Below, in pieces: positions 11,767-24,190 of a stretch of DNA of 64,000 bases (the first letter of the stretch is position 1; each line of letters opens with the position of its first letter). The DNA is from Apostichopus japonicus (lineage: Eukaryota > Echinodermata > Holothuroidea > Aspidochirotida > Stichopodidae): positions 25,366,989 through 25,430,988 of the forward strand of contig NC_092572.1 in NCBI RefSeq assembly GCF_037975245.1, in the 5' to 3' direction. The translations under genes and the position numbers were made by a program. Below the pieces are notes generated by a model, which worked only from the letters and a program-made list of their open reading frames with translations, was not told the DNA's origin and did no database searches.

Positions 11767-13724
11767 ATGGCTCTGATATTTGGTATCGGCGTTGGTTTGT
11801 TCATCCTCATTGTGCTCTGGACGATCACCATCTTACTGTCTCTACTATTCACCCGTACAGATAAACTAAGGTGAGGGATAACAATGGAGAGTTTGGGCAA
11901 ATTGCTGTGCCAGTTAAAACAAAAAAAAAGATCTTTATTTTATCTCAGCAGTTGGATGTTGTGATTTATCTTTTGTCTGGGGTTAGATATAGCTAAAGGT
12001 GAAGTTAAGATTTCCAGGTTATTGAGTCACTTTCTGTGAAAAGACTCATTTTCTTTAGGAAACATCTGGGCGCCAGTTGGGAAGTTCTGGCCAAGTGCTG
12101 TTGTTTGCTTGCCAACACAGCTTATTTTTCACCGTTGAGTACAGCTGGTGAATCTTTGATGAATCTAACCAAACTTGCATATTAATCATTTCATCTACCT
12201 TGCTTTCTGTGCAAATGTGCACAACATCATGTTATTGTCAAATTGCTCCAAGAAAGAAAACTTGCCATCCTTGCTTGAGAAGCACACTGAAGCATAAAGT
12301 GTGTACTGTAATACAACTAGTGAGGAAAAACTGCAGAAATGTGTGATTAATGAGCAACGATGAGTATTGATACTGCTCATACTAGAACAAGTTCCCAAAC
12401 TTTTGCGAGAAAAGATCCATTTGAGTGCATCATGTTTTGCTTGAATATAGTAAATATACTTAAATATACCACAGATTCATGCATCGTTTTCCTGTTGTAA
12501 TGTAGTTCTGTGCGTTTGAAACATTAAAGAGACTGCAGCTCAATGTTCGCAGTAGGTGTCGCGATTGCTGGATTCCTGCAATCTATCTAGAACTATCTGC
12601 AACAATTCCTGGTACTTTCTGCAACTTGCGCCTACTGTAACTAATGTAACTAGTAATATGATGATATCCCCCTGCCCCCCCCCCCACCAAATTGAAAATC
12701 TGCCCAAGAAATAAATTGATCAAAAATCCCCCCCCCCCTTTAAACATCCTAGTTGTATCAGTAATGCAGCATCTCAAGTACTGCACTTTTATTTCTTGGA
12801 CAAAAAGTGTGAAGGTGTAAATATGTTTTCTATTAGGTGCTGCATGTTAAGTTGCCAAGCAAAATATTCCCCAATGTTTAGACGTGGCCAACTTTTTTTT
12901 AAAGATGATCTTAATATAATTTACAGGTTTCCCCATCCCAGTAGCACTTTTCAAACCTCTTCCATTGTTTGTCCCTTTCAATACATTTACTTTTAGCAAA
13001 TTGCTTAAATTCCTTCTCACAAGGTCACAGTCATTCTAATCTGATTATATCTCACAGACCTGCTGCTGGTGGACTTTTCGTTCTGGCAACCCTAGTTACA
13101 GTCATTTTGACTCTGTATCCAAGAGAGGGCGCCACTACAGAACCTGCAGACATAGTGGTAAGTTTAATTTTGTTAAATTGAGTATTCCATGATCTTCGGA
13201 GCTACCATTCCAAATCCCTTACTTGATAAGGTATTTTGGAAACGTACAACATGTCAGGTTGTTGACAAAACCTTGATAAAAAATGTAACCTTTGTTCCGG
13301 GAGGGAAGGGGGAAGCTGGTTTGGGGGAGGGGAAGAGAGGATGACGGGGTTAGATTATTTGGAGGAGAGATTGGTGAGGGAGGGGGGGGGGAATGGAGGG
13401 GGACATCTTGATGGATGTGTATCTTGTCAGGTAAACAGGGTCAAGCACTGTGTATTTAATGTATCCTATCCTCTTGTTAACTGTGTTTGATCAGTCTGGT
13501 TTATAAATGTGCTTCCCTGGAATGAGTGCCTCATTTGATTTTGAAACACTAAAAGAAGTGTTCCCTATTTCTTACTACCACAGGTGACGGATGAAACCTT
13601 TTGGGGTCGTGTAGCGATGCTGGCTGGTCTCAGCCTCTTCACCATGCTGTGTTTGGTCTTTCTCTTCGTCTTCCATTGGACGGAATCGATTGAAGCCAGA
13701 CCTTTGAAGGCCAAGCGATATTGA
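11767..13724 (+). CDS. TMEM218: TMEM218 homologue, three coding exons, complete
   Basis: Exons 11767-11870, 13058-13157 and 13584-13724 join with matching phases (donors GTGAGG and GTAAGT; acceptors CTCACAG and CCACAG) to give a 114-residue protein; human TMEM218 has 115. Three hydrophobic segments are visible at about residues 3-28, 40-56 and 78-98. Family-like stretches are GIGVGLFILIVLW in the first segment, LTLYPREG after the second, and ESIEARPLK before the C-terminus. TMEM218 is a small membrane protein of the ciliary transition zone, and human mutations cause Joubert-type ciliopathy. Every exon is under 50 codons, so single-frame searches miss the gene; a longer frame overlapping exon 1 in another phase (11652-11864) is a shadow. 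Introns (11871-13057, 13158-13583) hold C- and G-rich runs and nothing else recognised. Confidence 0.9.
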
Positions 13725-14568
13725 TGCAGAGATTGGTTTAATAGAAGAAAGGTGGTCTTTGGTCATGACGTGCTGTAGCTGCATTCTCTGTGGGAACTGG
13801 TACTTCCCATGGCTGGTAATGTTTTGCCCACCCCCCCCCCCACAAAGAAATCTGCAATACTTCACAGTGTTCCATGTTTGTTAACAGAGTTTCATAAATT
13901 TACTGTACCTTTACAGTATTGGCTATGATTCTGTCTTTACTGTTGCAATGCAAAATTTTAGGCCCACCAAAGGATTAAAATTGTATCAAGATACAATTTA
14001 CACAAAAAACTGCTTTGTTTTAAAGCCAGACGTCTCTAAGCTGGCTGCCTTATGGGCATAGCCACATTTTTTTTACTCATACATATAGCTAATAGTAGAA
14101 AACCATATTGGAAAGGCTTTTATCATGTAGTAAAGCCTGCAAGAAACATTGTCATATCATGTAGGTTCTAGAGGGGATATGGGAAGGAGGGGGGGGGGGC
14201 TTAATGTACATGGGGGGTGCTCCCTCTTCTCCAAAGTGAGAGGGAGAATCCGGCCTTTCATTTCCAAGTGTGGGTAGTAGGTTATTTCAAATTGAAACCA
14301 TTTAATGCATTTTTTGACCATCCAAACTGGTCATTTGCCTATAGACTGAGGGAACAGTATGGGCTGGTAGTACTGAATCAAAGAAACTACCACAAGTAAT
14401 AGTACTTGGTAACAAATGAAATACTGTATGAACATTATTGTTGTTGGCATATATGCTAGTACTGTACTTGGAAGAGTAAGAATGGAAATATTTGCACCCA
14501 ACACTGTTGAAGTTGTGCCTTAGCAATAATGATATGGAATTTGCATATCGTTCACATATCATTTGAAA
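13725..14568. other. 3' flank of TMEM218
   Basis: Contains the 3'UTR. A C-run lies at 13831-13842 and a G-run near 14190-14200. No further gene is seen. Confidence 0.5.
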
Positions 14569-15430
14569 AGTATGAAAACTGACTGCATGGGCACTGATAC
14601 TGTGTTAATTCTTCATAAAAAAAAAACAATCTGAAAGCCTTACACAGACTCTTACACTGTTATGGATAATAAGGGTTATTTAATTATTTAATTTAGTTAA
14701 TTAATTTAGTTAATTAATTTAGTTAATTATTATGGATAAAGGGTTACCTTATTGAATTACCGCAGGGGTAGCTCTTTGCCTAAAATGGTGAAAGTATGAA
14801 GTCTACATGGGTACTGTTACTGCAGTAATCCTACATGAAAACAATCTGAAAATCTAACACAGAATCTTTGTAAAGTTATGGATAGTACAGTTATTGAATT
14901 ACTGCAGAGATAGTTCTTTGCCTGAATACTGCATGGTTAAATTATGAATACTACATGGGTACTGTTACTGCAGTAATCCTCCATGAAAACAGTCTGAAAA
15001 TCTAACACAGAAGCTTTGTAAAGTTATGGATGGTACAGTTATTGAATTACCCCAGGGATAATTCTTTGCCTAAATACTGCATGGTTAAAGTATGAATACT
15101 ACATGGGTACTGTTACTGCAGTAATCCTACATGAAAACAATCTGAAAATCTAACGCAGAATCTTTGTAAAGTTATGGATAGTACAGTTATTGAATTACTG
15201 CAGAGATAGTTCTTTGCCTGAATACTGCATGGTTAAATTATGAATACTACATGGGCACTGTTACTGCAGTAATCCTGCATGAAAACAGTCTGAAAATCTA
15301 ACACAGAATCTTTGTAAAGTTATGGATGGTACAGTTATTGAATTACCCCAGGGATAATTCTTTGCCTAAATACTGCATGGTTAAAGTATGAATACTACAT
15401 GGGTACTGTTACTGCCATAATCCCACTAGG
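14569..15430. repeat. 148-bp tandem array (family A)
   Basis: The word TGCAGTAATCC recurs at 14821, 14969, 15117 and 15265, with a variant at 15413, giving an exact 148-bp period. The first copy (from about 14569) is diverged and split by a short TTAATTTAG repeat (14685-14728). Alternate copies resemble each other more than neighbours (ATTACTGCAGAGATAG against ATTACCCCAGGGATAA), so the array is organised as 296-bp dimers. Confidence 0.9.
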
Positions 15431-15514
15431 CAACAGTTTGGAAATATTATGAAGCCTCTTGTTTTTATATAATGCATGGTACTGAATTACTGAGATTAAT
15501 GTGACAATCCTTCT

Positions 15515-16345
15515 GGATTTAACTAAATCAACATATACTAAACCATCCCTGGTTGTCATACACACAAGGGATAATCTCCTTTGGTCTTGTCATGTGGTGT
15601 GACAATATCCAAGTCTATCCAAAGTTAAATTTCATTTCCTTTGAGGATACTTATTCCGTTGGATAAAGCATTGTTAATGGCTTGAGAATGTGATGAATTT
15701 GTTGGATTTAACTAAATCAACATATACTAAACCATCCCTGGTTGTCATACACACAAGGGATATTCTCTTTTTGTCTTGTCATGTGGTGTGACAATATCCA
15801 AATCTACTCCAACGTTAAATTTCTTTTCCTTTGAGGATGCTTGTTGTGTTGGATAAAGCAACATTAATGAGATTGTGACTATAACTTGTTGGATTCAACT
15901 AAATCAACATATACTAAACCATCCCTGGTTGTCATACACACAATAGATGGTCTCTTTTTGTCTTGTCATGTGGTGTGACAATATCCAAGTCTATCCAAAG
16001 TTAAATTTCTTTTCATTAAGATAACTTGTCACTTATTCAGTGGGATAAAGCAACATTAATGAGAATGTGATGAACTTGTTGGATTTAACTAAATCAACAT
16101 AAACTAAACCATCCCAGGTTGTCATACACACAATAGATGAGTCTCTTTTTGTCTTGACATGTGGTGTGACAATATCCAAGTCTATCCAAAGTTAAATTTC
16201 TTTTCATTAAGATAACTTGTCACTTATTCAGTTGGATAAAGCAACATTAATGAGAATGTGATGAACTTCCTGGATTTAACTAAATCAACATATACTAAAC
16301 CATCCCTGGTTGTCATACACAATAGATGGTCTCTTTTTGTCTTGA
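15515..16345. repeat. 189-bp tandem array (family B)
   Basis: Copies beginning GGATTTAACTAAATCAAC start at 15515, 15704, 15891, 16081 and 16272, about 189 bp apart; the last is truncated. Each copy carries CCATCCCTGGTTGTCATAC and TGTGGTGTGACAATATCC. The monomer is unrelated by eye to the 148-bp repeat on its left. No coding potential. Confidence 0.9.
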
Positions 16346-16659
16346 CGGCAAAATTCCACAATAATTTGGCTGCGTCAGCTTCCATAGCAGGGATCAAGCC
16401 TTCTGATCCTCTCATCATTTTTGAAACTACCACCAAACCCAGGAACAGCTAATATGTAGATTTCTCTAGGAAGCAACTATCGAAAATGAATATTATTTCC
16501 TTGGGATTACCTGTACTCTAGCGTTATCACTGGTTAGTGTTTTTGTATTCATGTATCATCTCTCCCTCCATGTTGTAACTAACAAATCTCTGATGGTTTG
16601 TAGATATAAAGAGATCATCTTAATTAATGGCTTTACCTGCAGGATAATCTAATCCTTGT

Positions 16660-17995
16660 GTGTCACTCTGTGGGTGACTCAATTATATCCATTCAGTACT
16701 CTGTGTTAGTCTTATTCTTTCATGCAGAGATGAAGCTGTTATATTGTAGGGACAATCAAATCCTACTAATCCTGTTAAGGTGATTGTCTTCTTTTCAAAG
16801 CAATGAAAATCTCTCCCTCTCTGACAGTCATACACCAAGCTACTTATACTGTAGAATGTGTCATTGTTTTAAGGTGATTGAATTTTTCCATACTATGTAT
16901 GCTGCATTAGTTTAGATCTCACACACAGAGATGAAGTTGTATATCCAAGGAACATTCTAATCCTCTTAATCCTTTTAAGGTGATTGTCTTCTTTTCGAAG
17001 CAATGAAAATCTCTCCCTCTCTGACAGTCATACACCAAGCTACTAATACTGTAGAATGTCATTGTTTTAAGGTGATTACATTTCTCCATATTCTGTCTGC
17101 TGTATTAGTTAATTTCTCACACACAGAGATGAAGCTGTTATCTTTAGGGAACATTCTAATCCTCTTAATCCTTTTAAGGTGATTGTCTTCTTTCCAAAGC
17201 AATGAAAATCCCTCCTGCTCTGACAGTCATACACCAAGCTACTAATATTGTATAATGTGCCATTGTGTTAAGGTGATTAAGTTTCTTCAAACTCTGTATG
17301 CTGAGCTGTATGCTGCTAACTCTTACAGAGATGAAGCTGTTGCATTCAAGGGACAATCTTATCCTCTTAATCCTGTCAAGCTGATTTTCTTGTTTCAATG
17401 CAATGAAAATCCCTCTGCAAATGTGGAAACCTAAATGTCACTTCCTGTATGGCAGCAACTGTATAAAGATAATTGTTAGTGGGGCTGTTCAAGGGACAAT
17501 CTTATCCTCTTAATCCTTTTAAGGTGATTGTCTTCTTTCAAAGCAACGAAAATCTCTCCCTCTCTGACAGTCAAACACCAAGCTACTATTACTGTAGAAT
17601 GTCATTGTTTTAAGGTGATTGAATTTCTCCATACTCTGTATGCTGTTTTAGTTTAGATCTTACACGCAGAGATGAAGCTCTTGCATTCAAGGGACAATCT
17701 ACTTCTCTTAATCCTTTTAAGGTGATTGTCTTCTTTTCAAAGCAATGAAAATCTCTCCCTCTCTGACAGTCATACACCAAGCTACTAATATTGTATAATG
17801 TGCCATTGTTTTAAGGTGATTGAATTTTTCCAAACTCTGTATGCTGTAATCGTTTAGATCTCACACACAGAGATGAAGCTGTTATCTTTAGGGAACATTC
17901 TTCTCCTTTTAATCCTGTTAAGGTGATTGTCTTCTTTCCAAAGCAATGAAAATCTCTCCCTCTCTGACAGTCATACACGAAGCTACTAATACTAT
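16660..17995. repeat. 200-bp tandem array, long form of family C
   Basis: AAGGTGATTGTCTTC recurs near 16778, 16977, 17176, 17520, 17719 and 17920, about 200 bp apart apart from one irregular interval. Each monomer also has CTCTGACAGTCATACACC, then a segment ending CACACACAGAGATGAAGC. Copies are diverged from one another, unlike the 122-bp form at 19.9-24 kb. Confidence 0.88.
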
Positions 17996-18548
17996 TGAAA
18001 CCACCTAGCGCATAGTCACGACTAGGCCATCAGGTGCTATGAAATGCAACTGTGCTTAAAATGTCGGAACATCGAACATTATTCATGAAGCGCATACTGT
18101 ATGTTCGGAGCGTGCTAGCGCTTGTAACTTTGCTGGGGTTTTATCCTACCCCTTTTTCAACTTACTAATGCGTTTGTCTTGGTAGTTCACCCAAAAAATA
18201 GAGAGAGAGGCTTATTCCATGGGATCGCTCACGTAGTTGACAGCTCGTTGCAGGAAACGTTGAGCTTACACATGTCAAGCTAGGTGACTGCTTGGCCCCC
18301 CTCCTCTCATAACAAATGTACAGCGTTATACATTTTCCTGGCAGTTTGCCAAGGTTCTAAGAAGTTTGCGTTTTCCTGGCACTTTGCCAAGTTTCGAGAA
18401 AGTTCTCTTCCTGGCAGAATGTGTCATTGTTTTGAGGGTATTCAATTTCTTTGTATGCAGTATTAGTCTCTAGATCACACACACAGAGATGAAGCTGTTG
18501 CATTCAAGGTACAATATACATTTCTCTTAATCCTGTTCAGGGCAATTC
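17996..18548. other. Insertion in the family C array
   Basis: From about 17996 to 18410 the sequence is unrelated to the array and somewhat GC-richer, with two near copies of TTCCTGGCAnTTTGCCAAG (about 18336 and 18372). At about 18415-18540 a partial 200-bp-type monomer resumes. No gene is seen. Confidence 0.45.
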
Positions 18549-18549
18549 C

Positions 18550-18838
18550 ACTCACGTCTCTGTTTCAGCATGACATTCTCTTGTGCAAGGCCATCATTGT
18601 GCATGCCTGTATCACCCCAGTCAGAGTCATAATATTGTTCAATACTGGCTAAATTCATTGCCATTGAAACTTCTTCTGCAAGTGGTCTATATTGCTCGAT
18701 TTGTGGCTGCTACAGAGGCTGTTGAAGTGGATAAAACGTAGGTTTTGGGGCATATGGAGCAGCTGGTTCTTGTGAGGAAGGTTGAGGAGCTGAATGTTGT
18801 GAGGCAAGTGGAGTAGCTGGTTCTTGTGAGGAAGTTAA
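18550..18838 (-). pseudogene. Fragment of transposon-like protein, paralogue of the 25.1-kb copy
   Basis: Read on the minus strand this is a near copy of 25345-25085: Gln/Pro-rich text followed by PLAEEVSMAMNLASIEQYY and GDTGMHNDGLAQENVMLKQ. An internal TAG interrupts it (PL*QPQ). The open reading and similarity end at the flanks, where family C repeat sequence begins on the low-coordinate side. It is a dead, partial copy. Confidence 0.65.
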
Positions 18839-18839
18839 G

Positions 18840-19330
18840 GACAGAAATAAAAACTTTTTAAAAAAATCTTTTTTATTTTCAAATTTCTTCTCAAACTATG
18901 CATAAAAAAGAATGGTCAATAACATCAAGTGATCCTATTGATGTATGTGGTTGTTAAAAACAGTTGAACAATTAGAACTTTTATTGGTATGTAAACGAAA
19001 TATCAATTAATTAGCGTGACTTGCGTTACACATTGTCCAACAACACTGACCTTACGTGAAATGCTATGGGAACGAAGTAATATTGTTCCCATAAATGAGA
19101 ACCAGTTATAAACTCTATTAAAATACATTTGAGCATTCAATTGTGAACACGGAATACAGAAATTGGATGCAATGTCATAAGATGACCATATGAAAGCTCA
19201 GACTGATCTGAACAATGTCCGAGTGAATACAGTTCAGGATTTCAAAAATGTGTGCTCGGACCACTAACATATCTGATTATATTGTCTTAAAACTGGGATC
19301 TTGGAAATACTAATCAAATAACAATGTCAC
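18840..19330. other. Unassigned spacer between pseudogene fragments
   Basis: AT-rich, no gene, no internal repeat. An A/T-run lies at 18853-18872. Confidence 0.4.
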
Positions 19331-19905
19331 TGTAGTTATAAATGTAGCTTCAATCTGTCCATGGCAATGCCCAAACTTAATTCCCAGTCACCTACAAATT
19401 CGTAGTGCCCTCTGTTGTTGGCAGTTATTGGCGGTTTTAGTTTCCTCACTAGCTTACTCCTTGGGTACAGTGTAGTATGTCTCATCCAGAGAGACAGGCC
19501 ACTTCCAGTGTTTTCCAGCTGGAGCCATGACAGAGACCTGGTAGTCATCCCTGACGGTTACCTTCACTTCTCCTGGGTAGACCATACCCTCATATTCCAC
19601 AGCCCACCAGTCTCCTACAGAAACGCCGTTGCCATCTTCATCACAACTCTCTGTGGAAGTCGCATCTTTCGTCAAGATCTTGTGTACAGCTTCTCTCAGG
19701 ATATGCTTCATGTGATGTACACAGGCGATACCACGAACTGGAGCAGCATCTCAGAAAACATCAACGACGCCGAGACTTTCATTTTTGGCATCAATCTTCT
19801 TGGAAGTCGTGTCGACGACTATCACACTGCTAGATGCTGTTGCTGCTGTGAAACACTTTGCGTCAGTCACGGTAGCCTTCCTGTTGTGCACAGCATTCCA
19901 TGCCA
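19331..19905 (-). pseudogene. C-terminal fragment of a transposon-like protein
   Basis: On the minus strand from 19905: LAWNAVHNRKATVTDAKCF, a stop (VVDVF*DAAP), then VHHMKHILREAVHKIL, VGDWWAVEYEGMVYPGEVKV and VSVMAPAGKHWKWP. A frame change follows before LVRKLKPPITANNRGHYEF. From memory, the order AVHNRKATVTDAK ... VGDWW..YEGxxYPGEV ... VSVMxPAGxHWKWP is the C-terminal part of a repeated, transposase-like protein family scattered through marine invertebrate genomes; I do not know an agreed name. The left part of the protein is cut off exactly where the 122-bp array starts. A stop, a frameshift and the truncation show it is not functional. Confidence 0.65.
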
Positions 19906-22900
19906 ATCCTGTTAAGGTGATTGTCTTCTTTGCAAAGCAATGAAATTCTCTCACTCTCTGACAGTCATACACCAAGCTACTATTTCTGTAGAATGTGTCA
20001 TTGATTTGGGACAGTCTTTTTCTCTTAATCCTGTTAAGGTGATTGTCTTCTTTGCAAAGCAATGAAATTCTCTCACTCTCTGACAGTCATACACCAAGCT
20101 ACTATTACTGTAGAATGTGTCATTGATTTGGGACAGTCTTTTTCTCTTAATCCTGTTAAGGTGATTGTCTTCTTTGCAAAGCAATGAATTTCTCTCCCTC
20201 TCTGACAGTCATACACCAAGCTACTACTGTATTACTGTAAAATGTGTGATTGTTTTGGGACAGTCTTCTTCTCTTAATCCTTTTAAGGTGATTGTCTTCA
20301 TTGCAAAGCAATGAAATTCTCTCACTCTCTGACAGTCATACACCAAGCTACTATTAATGTAGAATGTGTCATTGTTTTGGGACAGTCTTCTTCTCTTAAT
20401 CCTTTTAAGGTGATTGTCTTCTTTGCAAAGCAATGAAATTCTCTCACTCTCTGACAGTCATACACCAAGCTACTAATACTGTAGAATGTGTTATTGTTTT
20501 GGGACAGTCTTTTTCTCTTAATCCTTTTAAGGTGATTGTCTTCTTTGCAAAGTAATGAAATTCTCTCCCTCTCTGACAGTCATACACCAAGCTACTATTA
20601 CTGTAGAATGTGTCATTGTTTTGGGACAGTCTTTTTCTCTTAATCCTGTTAAGGTGATTGTCTTCTTTGCAAAGTAATGAAATTCTCTCCCTCTCTGACA
20701 GTCATACACCAAGCTACTACTGTATTACTGTAGAACTGTAGAATGTGTCATTGTTTTGGGACAGTCTTTTTCTCTTAATTCTGTTAAGGTGATTGTCTTC
20801 TTTGCAAAGCAATGAATTTCTCTCCCTCTCTGACAGTCATACACCAAGCTACTAATACTGTAGAATGTGTCATTGTTTTGGGACATTCTTTTTCTCTTAA
20901 TCCTTTTAAGGTGATTGTCTTCTTTGCAAAGTAATGAAATTCTCTCCCTCTCTGACAGTCAAACACCAAGCTACTATTACTGTAGAATGTGTCATTGTTT
21001 TGGGACAGTCTTCTTCTTTTAATCCTTTTAAGGTGATTGTCTTCTTTGCAAAGCAATGAAATTCTATCACTCTCTGACAGTCATACACCAAGCTACTATT
21101 ACTGTAGAATGTGTCATTGTTTTGGGACATTCTTTTTCTCTTAATACTTTTAAGGTGATTGTCTTCTTTGCAAAGTAATGAAATTCTCTCCCTCTCTGAC
21201 AGTCATACACCAAGCTACTATTACTGTAGAATGTGTCATTGTTTTGGGACAGTCTTCTTCTTTTAATCCTTTTAAGGTGATTGTCTTCTTTGCAAAGCAA
21301 TGAAATTCTCTCACTCTCTGACAGTCATACACCAAGCTACTATTACTGTAGAATGTGTCATTTTTTTGGGACAGTCTTCTTCTCTTAATCCTTTTTAGGT
21401 GATTGTCTTCTTTGCAAAGCAATGAAATTCTCTCACTCTCTGACAGTCATACACCAAGCTACTAATACTGTAGAATGTGTTATTGTTTTGGGACAGTCTT
21501 TTTCTCTTAATCCTTTTAAGGTGATTGTCTTCTTTGCAAAGTAATGAAATTCTCTCCCTCTCTGACAGTCATACACCAAGCTACTATTACTGTAGAATGT
21601 GTCATTGTTTTGGGACATTCTTTTTCTCTTAATCCTGTTAAGGTGATTGTCTTCTTTGCAAAGTAATGAAATTCTCTTCCTCTCTGACAGTCATACACCA
21701 AGCTACTACTGTATTACTGTAGAATGTGTGATTGTTTTGGGACAGTCTTCTTCTCTTAATCCTTTTAAGGTGATTGTCTTCATTGCAAAGCAATGAAATT
21801 CTCTCACTCTCTGACAGTCATACACCAAGCTACTATTAATGTAGAATGTGTCATTGTTTTGGGACAGTCTTCTTCTCTTAATCCTTTTAAGGTGATTGTC
21901 TTCTTTGCAAAGCAATGAAATTCTCTCACTCTCTGACAGTCATACACCAAGCTACTAATACTGTAGAATGTGTTATTGTTTTGGGACAGTCTTTTTCTCT
22001 TAATCCTTTTAAGGTGATTGTCTTCTTTGCAAAGTAATGAAATTCTCTCCCTCTCTGACAGTCATACACCAAGCTACTATTACTGTAGAATGTGTCATTG
22101 TTTTGGGACAGTCTTTTTCTCTTAATCCTGTTAAGGTGATTGTCTTCTTTGCAAAGTAATGAAATTCTCTCCCTCTCTGACAGTCATACACCAAGCTACT
22201 ACTGTATTACTGTAGAACTGTAGAATGTGTCATTGTTTTGGGACAGTCTTTTTCTCTTAATTCTGTTAAGGTGATTGTCTTCTTTGCAAAGCAATGAATT
22301 TCTCTCCCTCTCTGACAGTCATACACCAAGCTACTAATACTGTAGAATGTGTCATTGTTTTGGGACATTCTTTTTCTCTTAATCCTTTTAAGGTGATTGT
22401 CTTCTTTGCAAAGTAATGAAATTCTCTCCCTCTCTGACAGTCAAACACCAAGCTACTATTACTGTAGAATGTGTCATTGTTTTGGGACAGTCTTCTTCTT
22501 TTAATCCTTTTAAGGTGATTGTCTTCTTTGCAAAGCAATGAAATTCTATCACTCTCTGACAGTCATACACCAAGCTACTATTACTGTAGAATGTGTCATT
22601 GTTTTGGGACATTCTTTTTCTCTTAATACTTTTAAGGTGATTGTCTTCTTTGCAAAGTAATGAAATTCTCTCCCTCTCTGACAGTCATACACCAAGCTAC
22701 TATTACTGTAGAATGTGTCATTGTTTTGGGACAGTCTTCTTCTTTTAATCCTTTTAAGGTGATTGTCTTCTTTGCAAAGCAATGAAATTCTCTCACTCTC
22801 TGACAGTCATACACCAAGCTACTATTACTGTAGAATGTGTCATTTTTTTGGGACAGTCTTCTTCTCTTAATCCTTTTAAGGTGATTGTCTTCTTTGCAAA

Positions 22901-24190
22901 GCAATGAAATTCTCTCACTCTCTGACAGTCATACACCAAGCTACTAATACTGTAGAATGTGTTATTGTTTTGGGACAGTCTTTTTCTCTTAATCCTTTTA
23001 AGGTGATTGTCTTCTTTGCAAAGTAATGAAATTCTCTCCCTCTCTGACAGTCATACACCAAGCTACTATTACTGTAGAATGTGTCATTGTTTTGGGACAT
23101 TCTTTTTCTCTTAATCCTGTTAAGGTGATTGTCTTCTTTGCAAAGTAATGAAATTCTCTTCCTCTCTGACAGTCATACACCAAGCTACTACTGTATTACT
23201 GTAGAATGTGTCATTGTTTTGGGACAGTCTTTTTCTCTTAATTCTGTTAAGGTGATTGTCTTCTTTGCAAAGCAATGAATTTCTCTCCCTCTCTGACAGT
23301 CATACACCAAGCTACTATTACTGTAGAATGTGTCATTGTTTTGGGACAGTCTTCTCCTCTTAATCCTTTTAAGGTGATTGTCTTCTTTGCAAAGCAATGA
23401 AATTCTCTCACTCTCTGACAGTCATACACCAAGCTACTATTACTGTAGAATGTGTCATTGTTTTGGGACATTCTTCTTCTCTTAATCCTTTTAAGGTGAT
23501 TGTCTTCTTTGCAAAGCAATGAAATTCTCTCACTCTCTGACAGTCATACACCAAGCTACTAATACTGTAGAATGTGTTATTGTTTTGGGACAGTCTTTTT
23601 CTCTTAATCCTTTTAAGGTGATTGTCTTCTTTGCAAAGTAATGAAATTCTCTCCCTCTCTGACAGTCATACACCAAGCTACTATGACTGTAGAATGTGTC
23701 ATTGTTTTGGGACATTCTTTTTCTCTTAATCCTTTTAAGGTGATTGTCTTCTTTGCAAAGTAATGAAATTCTCTTCTCTCTGACAGTCATACACCAAGCT
23801 ACTACTGTATTACTGTAGAATGTGTCATTGTTTTGGGACAGTCTTTTTCTCTTAATTCTGTTAAGGTGATTGTCTTCTTTGCAAAGTAATGAAATTCTCT
23901 CCCTCTCTGACAGTCATACACCAAGCTACTAATACTGTAGAATATGTCATTGTTTTGAGCTGATTGAAATTCTCTGTATGCTGTTTTAGTAGCTAGATCT
24001 TACGCCCAGAGATGAAGCTGTTGCATTCAAGGGACAATCCTATTCTCTTAATCCTGTCAAGTTGATTGTCTTGTAATGAAAATCCTTCAGTTTCTGAAAG
24101 TCTTGAAAACTAAATGTCAGTTCTTGTGTGGCAGCAACTGTCTTAAGATAAATGTTTGTGAGGCTGTTATATTCAAGCGACAATCTTATC
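19906..24190. repeat. 122-bp tandem array, short form of family C
   Basis: About 33 monomers of 122 bp (AAGGTGATTGTC at 19914, 20036, 20158, then 20285 and 20407). Length variants come from extra TACTGTATTACTG-type insertions of 5 or 13 bp. The monomer equals the 200-bp family C monomer with about 78 bp missing: the text joins ...CATTGTTTT directly to GGGACA.... Beyond about 23960 the array returns to long, diverged monomers. The period is not a multiple of three, so minus-strand frames drift through three phases and stop; they are not genes. Confidence 0.95.
20200..23190. repeat. Duplicated 1482-bp higher-order unit inside the 122-bp array
   Basis: A block of twelve monomers (about 20200-21690) is repeated almost base for base at about 21690-23190 with a constant offset of 1482 bp (12 x 122 + 5 + 13). 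Diagnostic variants, including the CATTTTTTTGGGAC variant (21359 and 22841) and the double GTAGAACTGTAGAATG insertion (20729 and 22211), keep their order. This indicates one recent block duplication. Confidence 0.9.

Noticed and set aside
11652-11864. 70-codon plus frame overlapping TMEM218 exon 1
   Set aside because: Different phase from the TMEM218 exon, which has matching splice sites and a recognised product.
14569-15430. Regular spacing considered as a CRISPR array
   Set aside because: Whole units repeat without unique spacers, and the DNA is animal.
16224-16452. Overlapping frames with AAKLLWNFAVKT on minus, faintly like a LINE-associated motif
   Set aside because: Too short, partly inside the 189-bp array, and the similarity is only a few residues.
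19951-23790. Many minus-strand frames of 60-90 codons with recurring peptides (CKEDNHLKRIKRRRL, VYDCQR, CFAKKTITL)
   Set aside because: They are one 122-bp repeat read in three successive phases, each ending in the same stop; no splice sites or start context support a gene.
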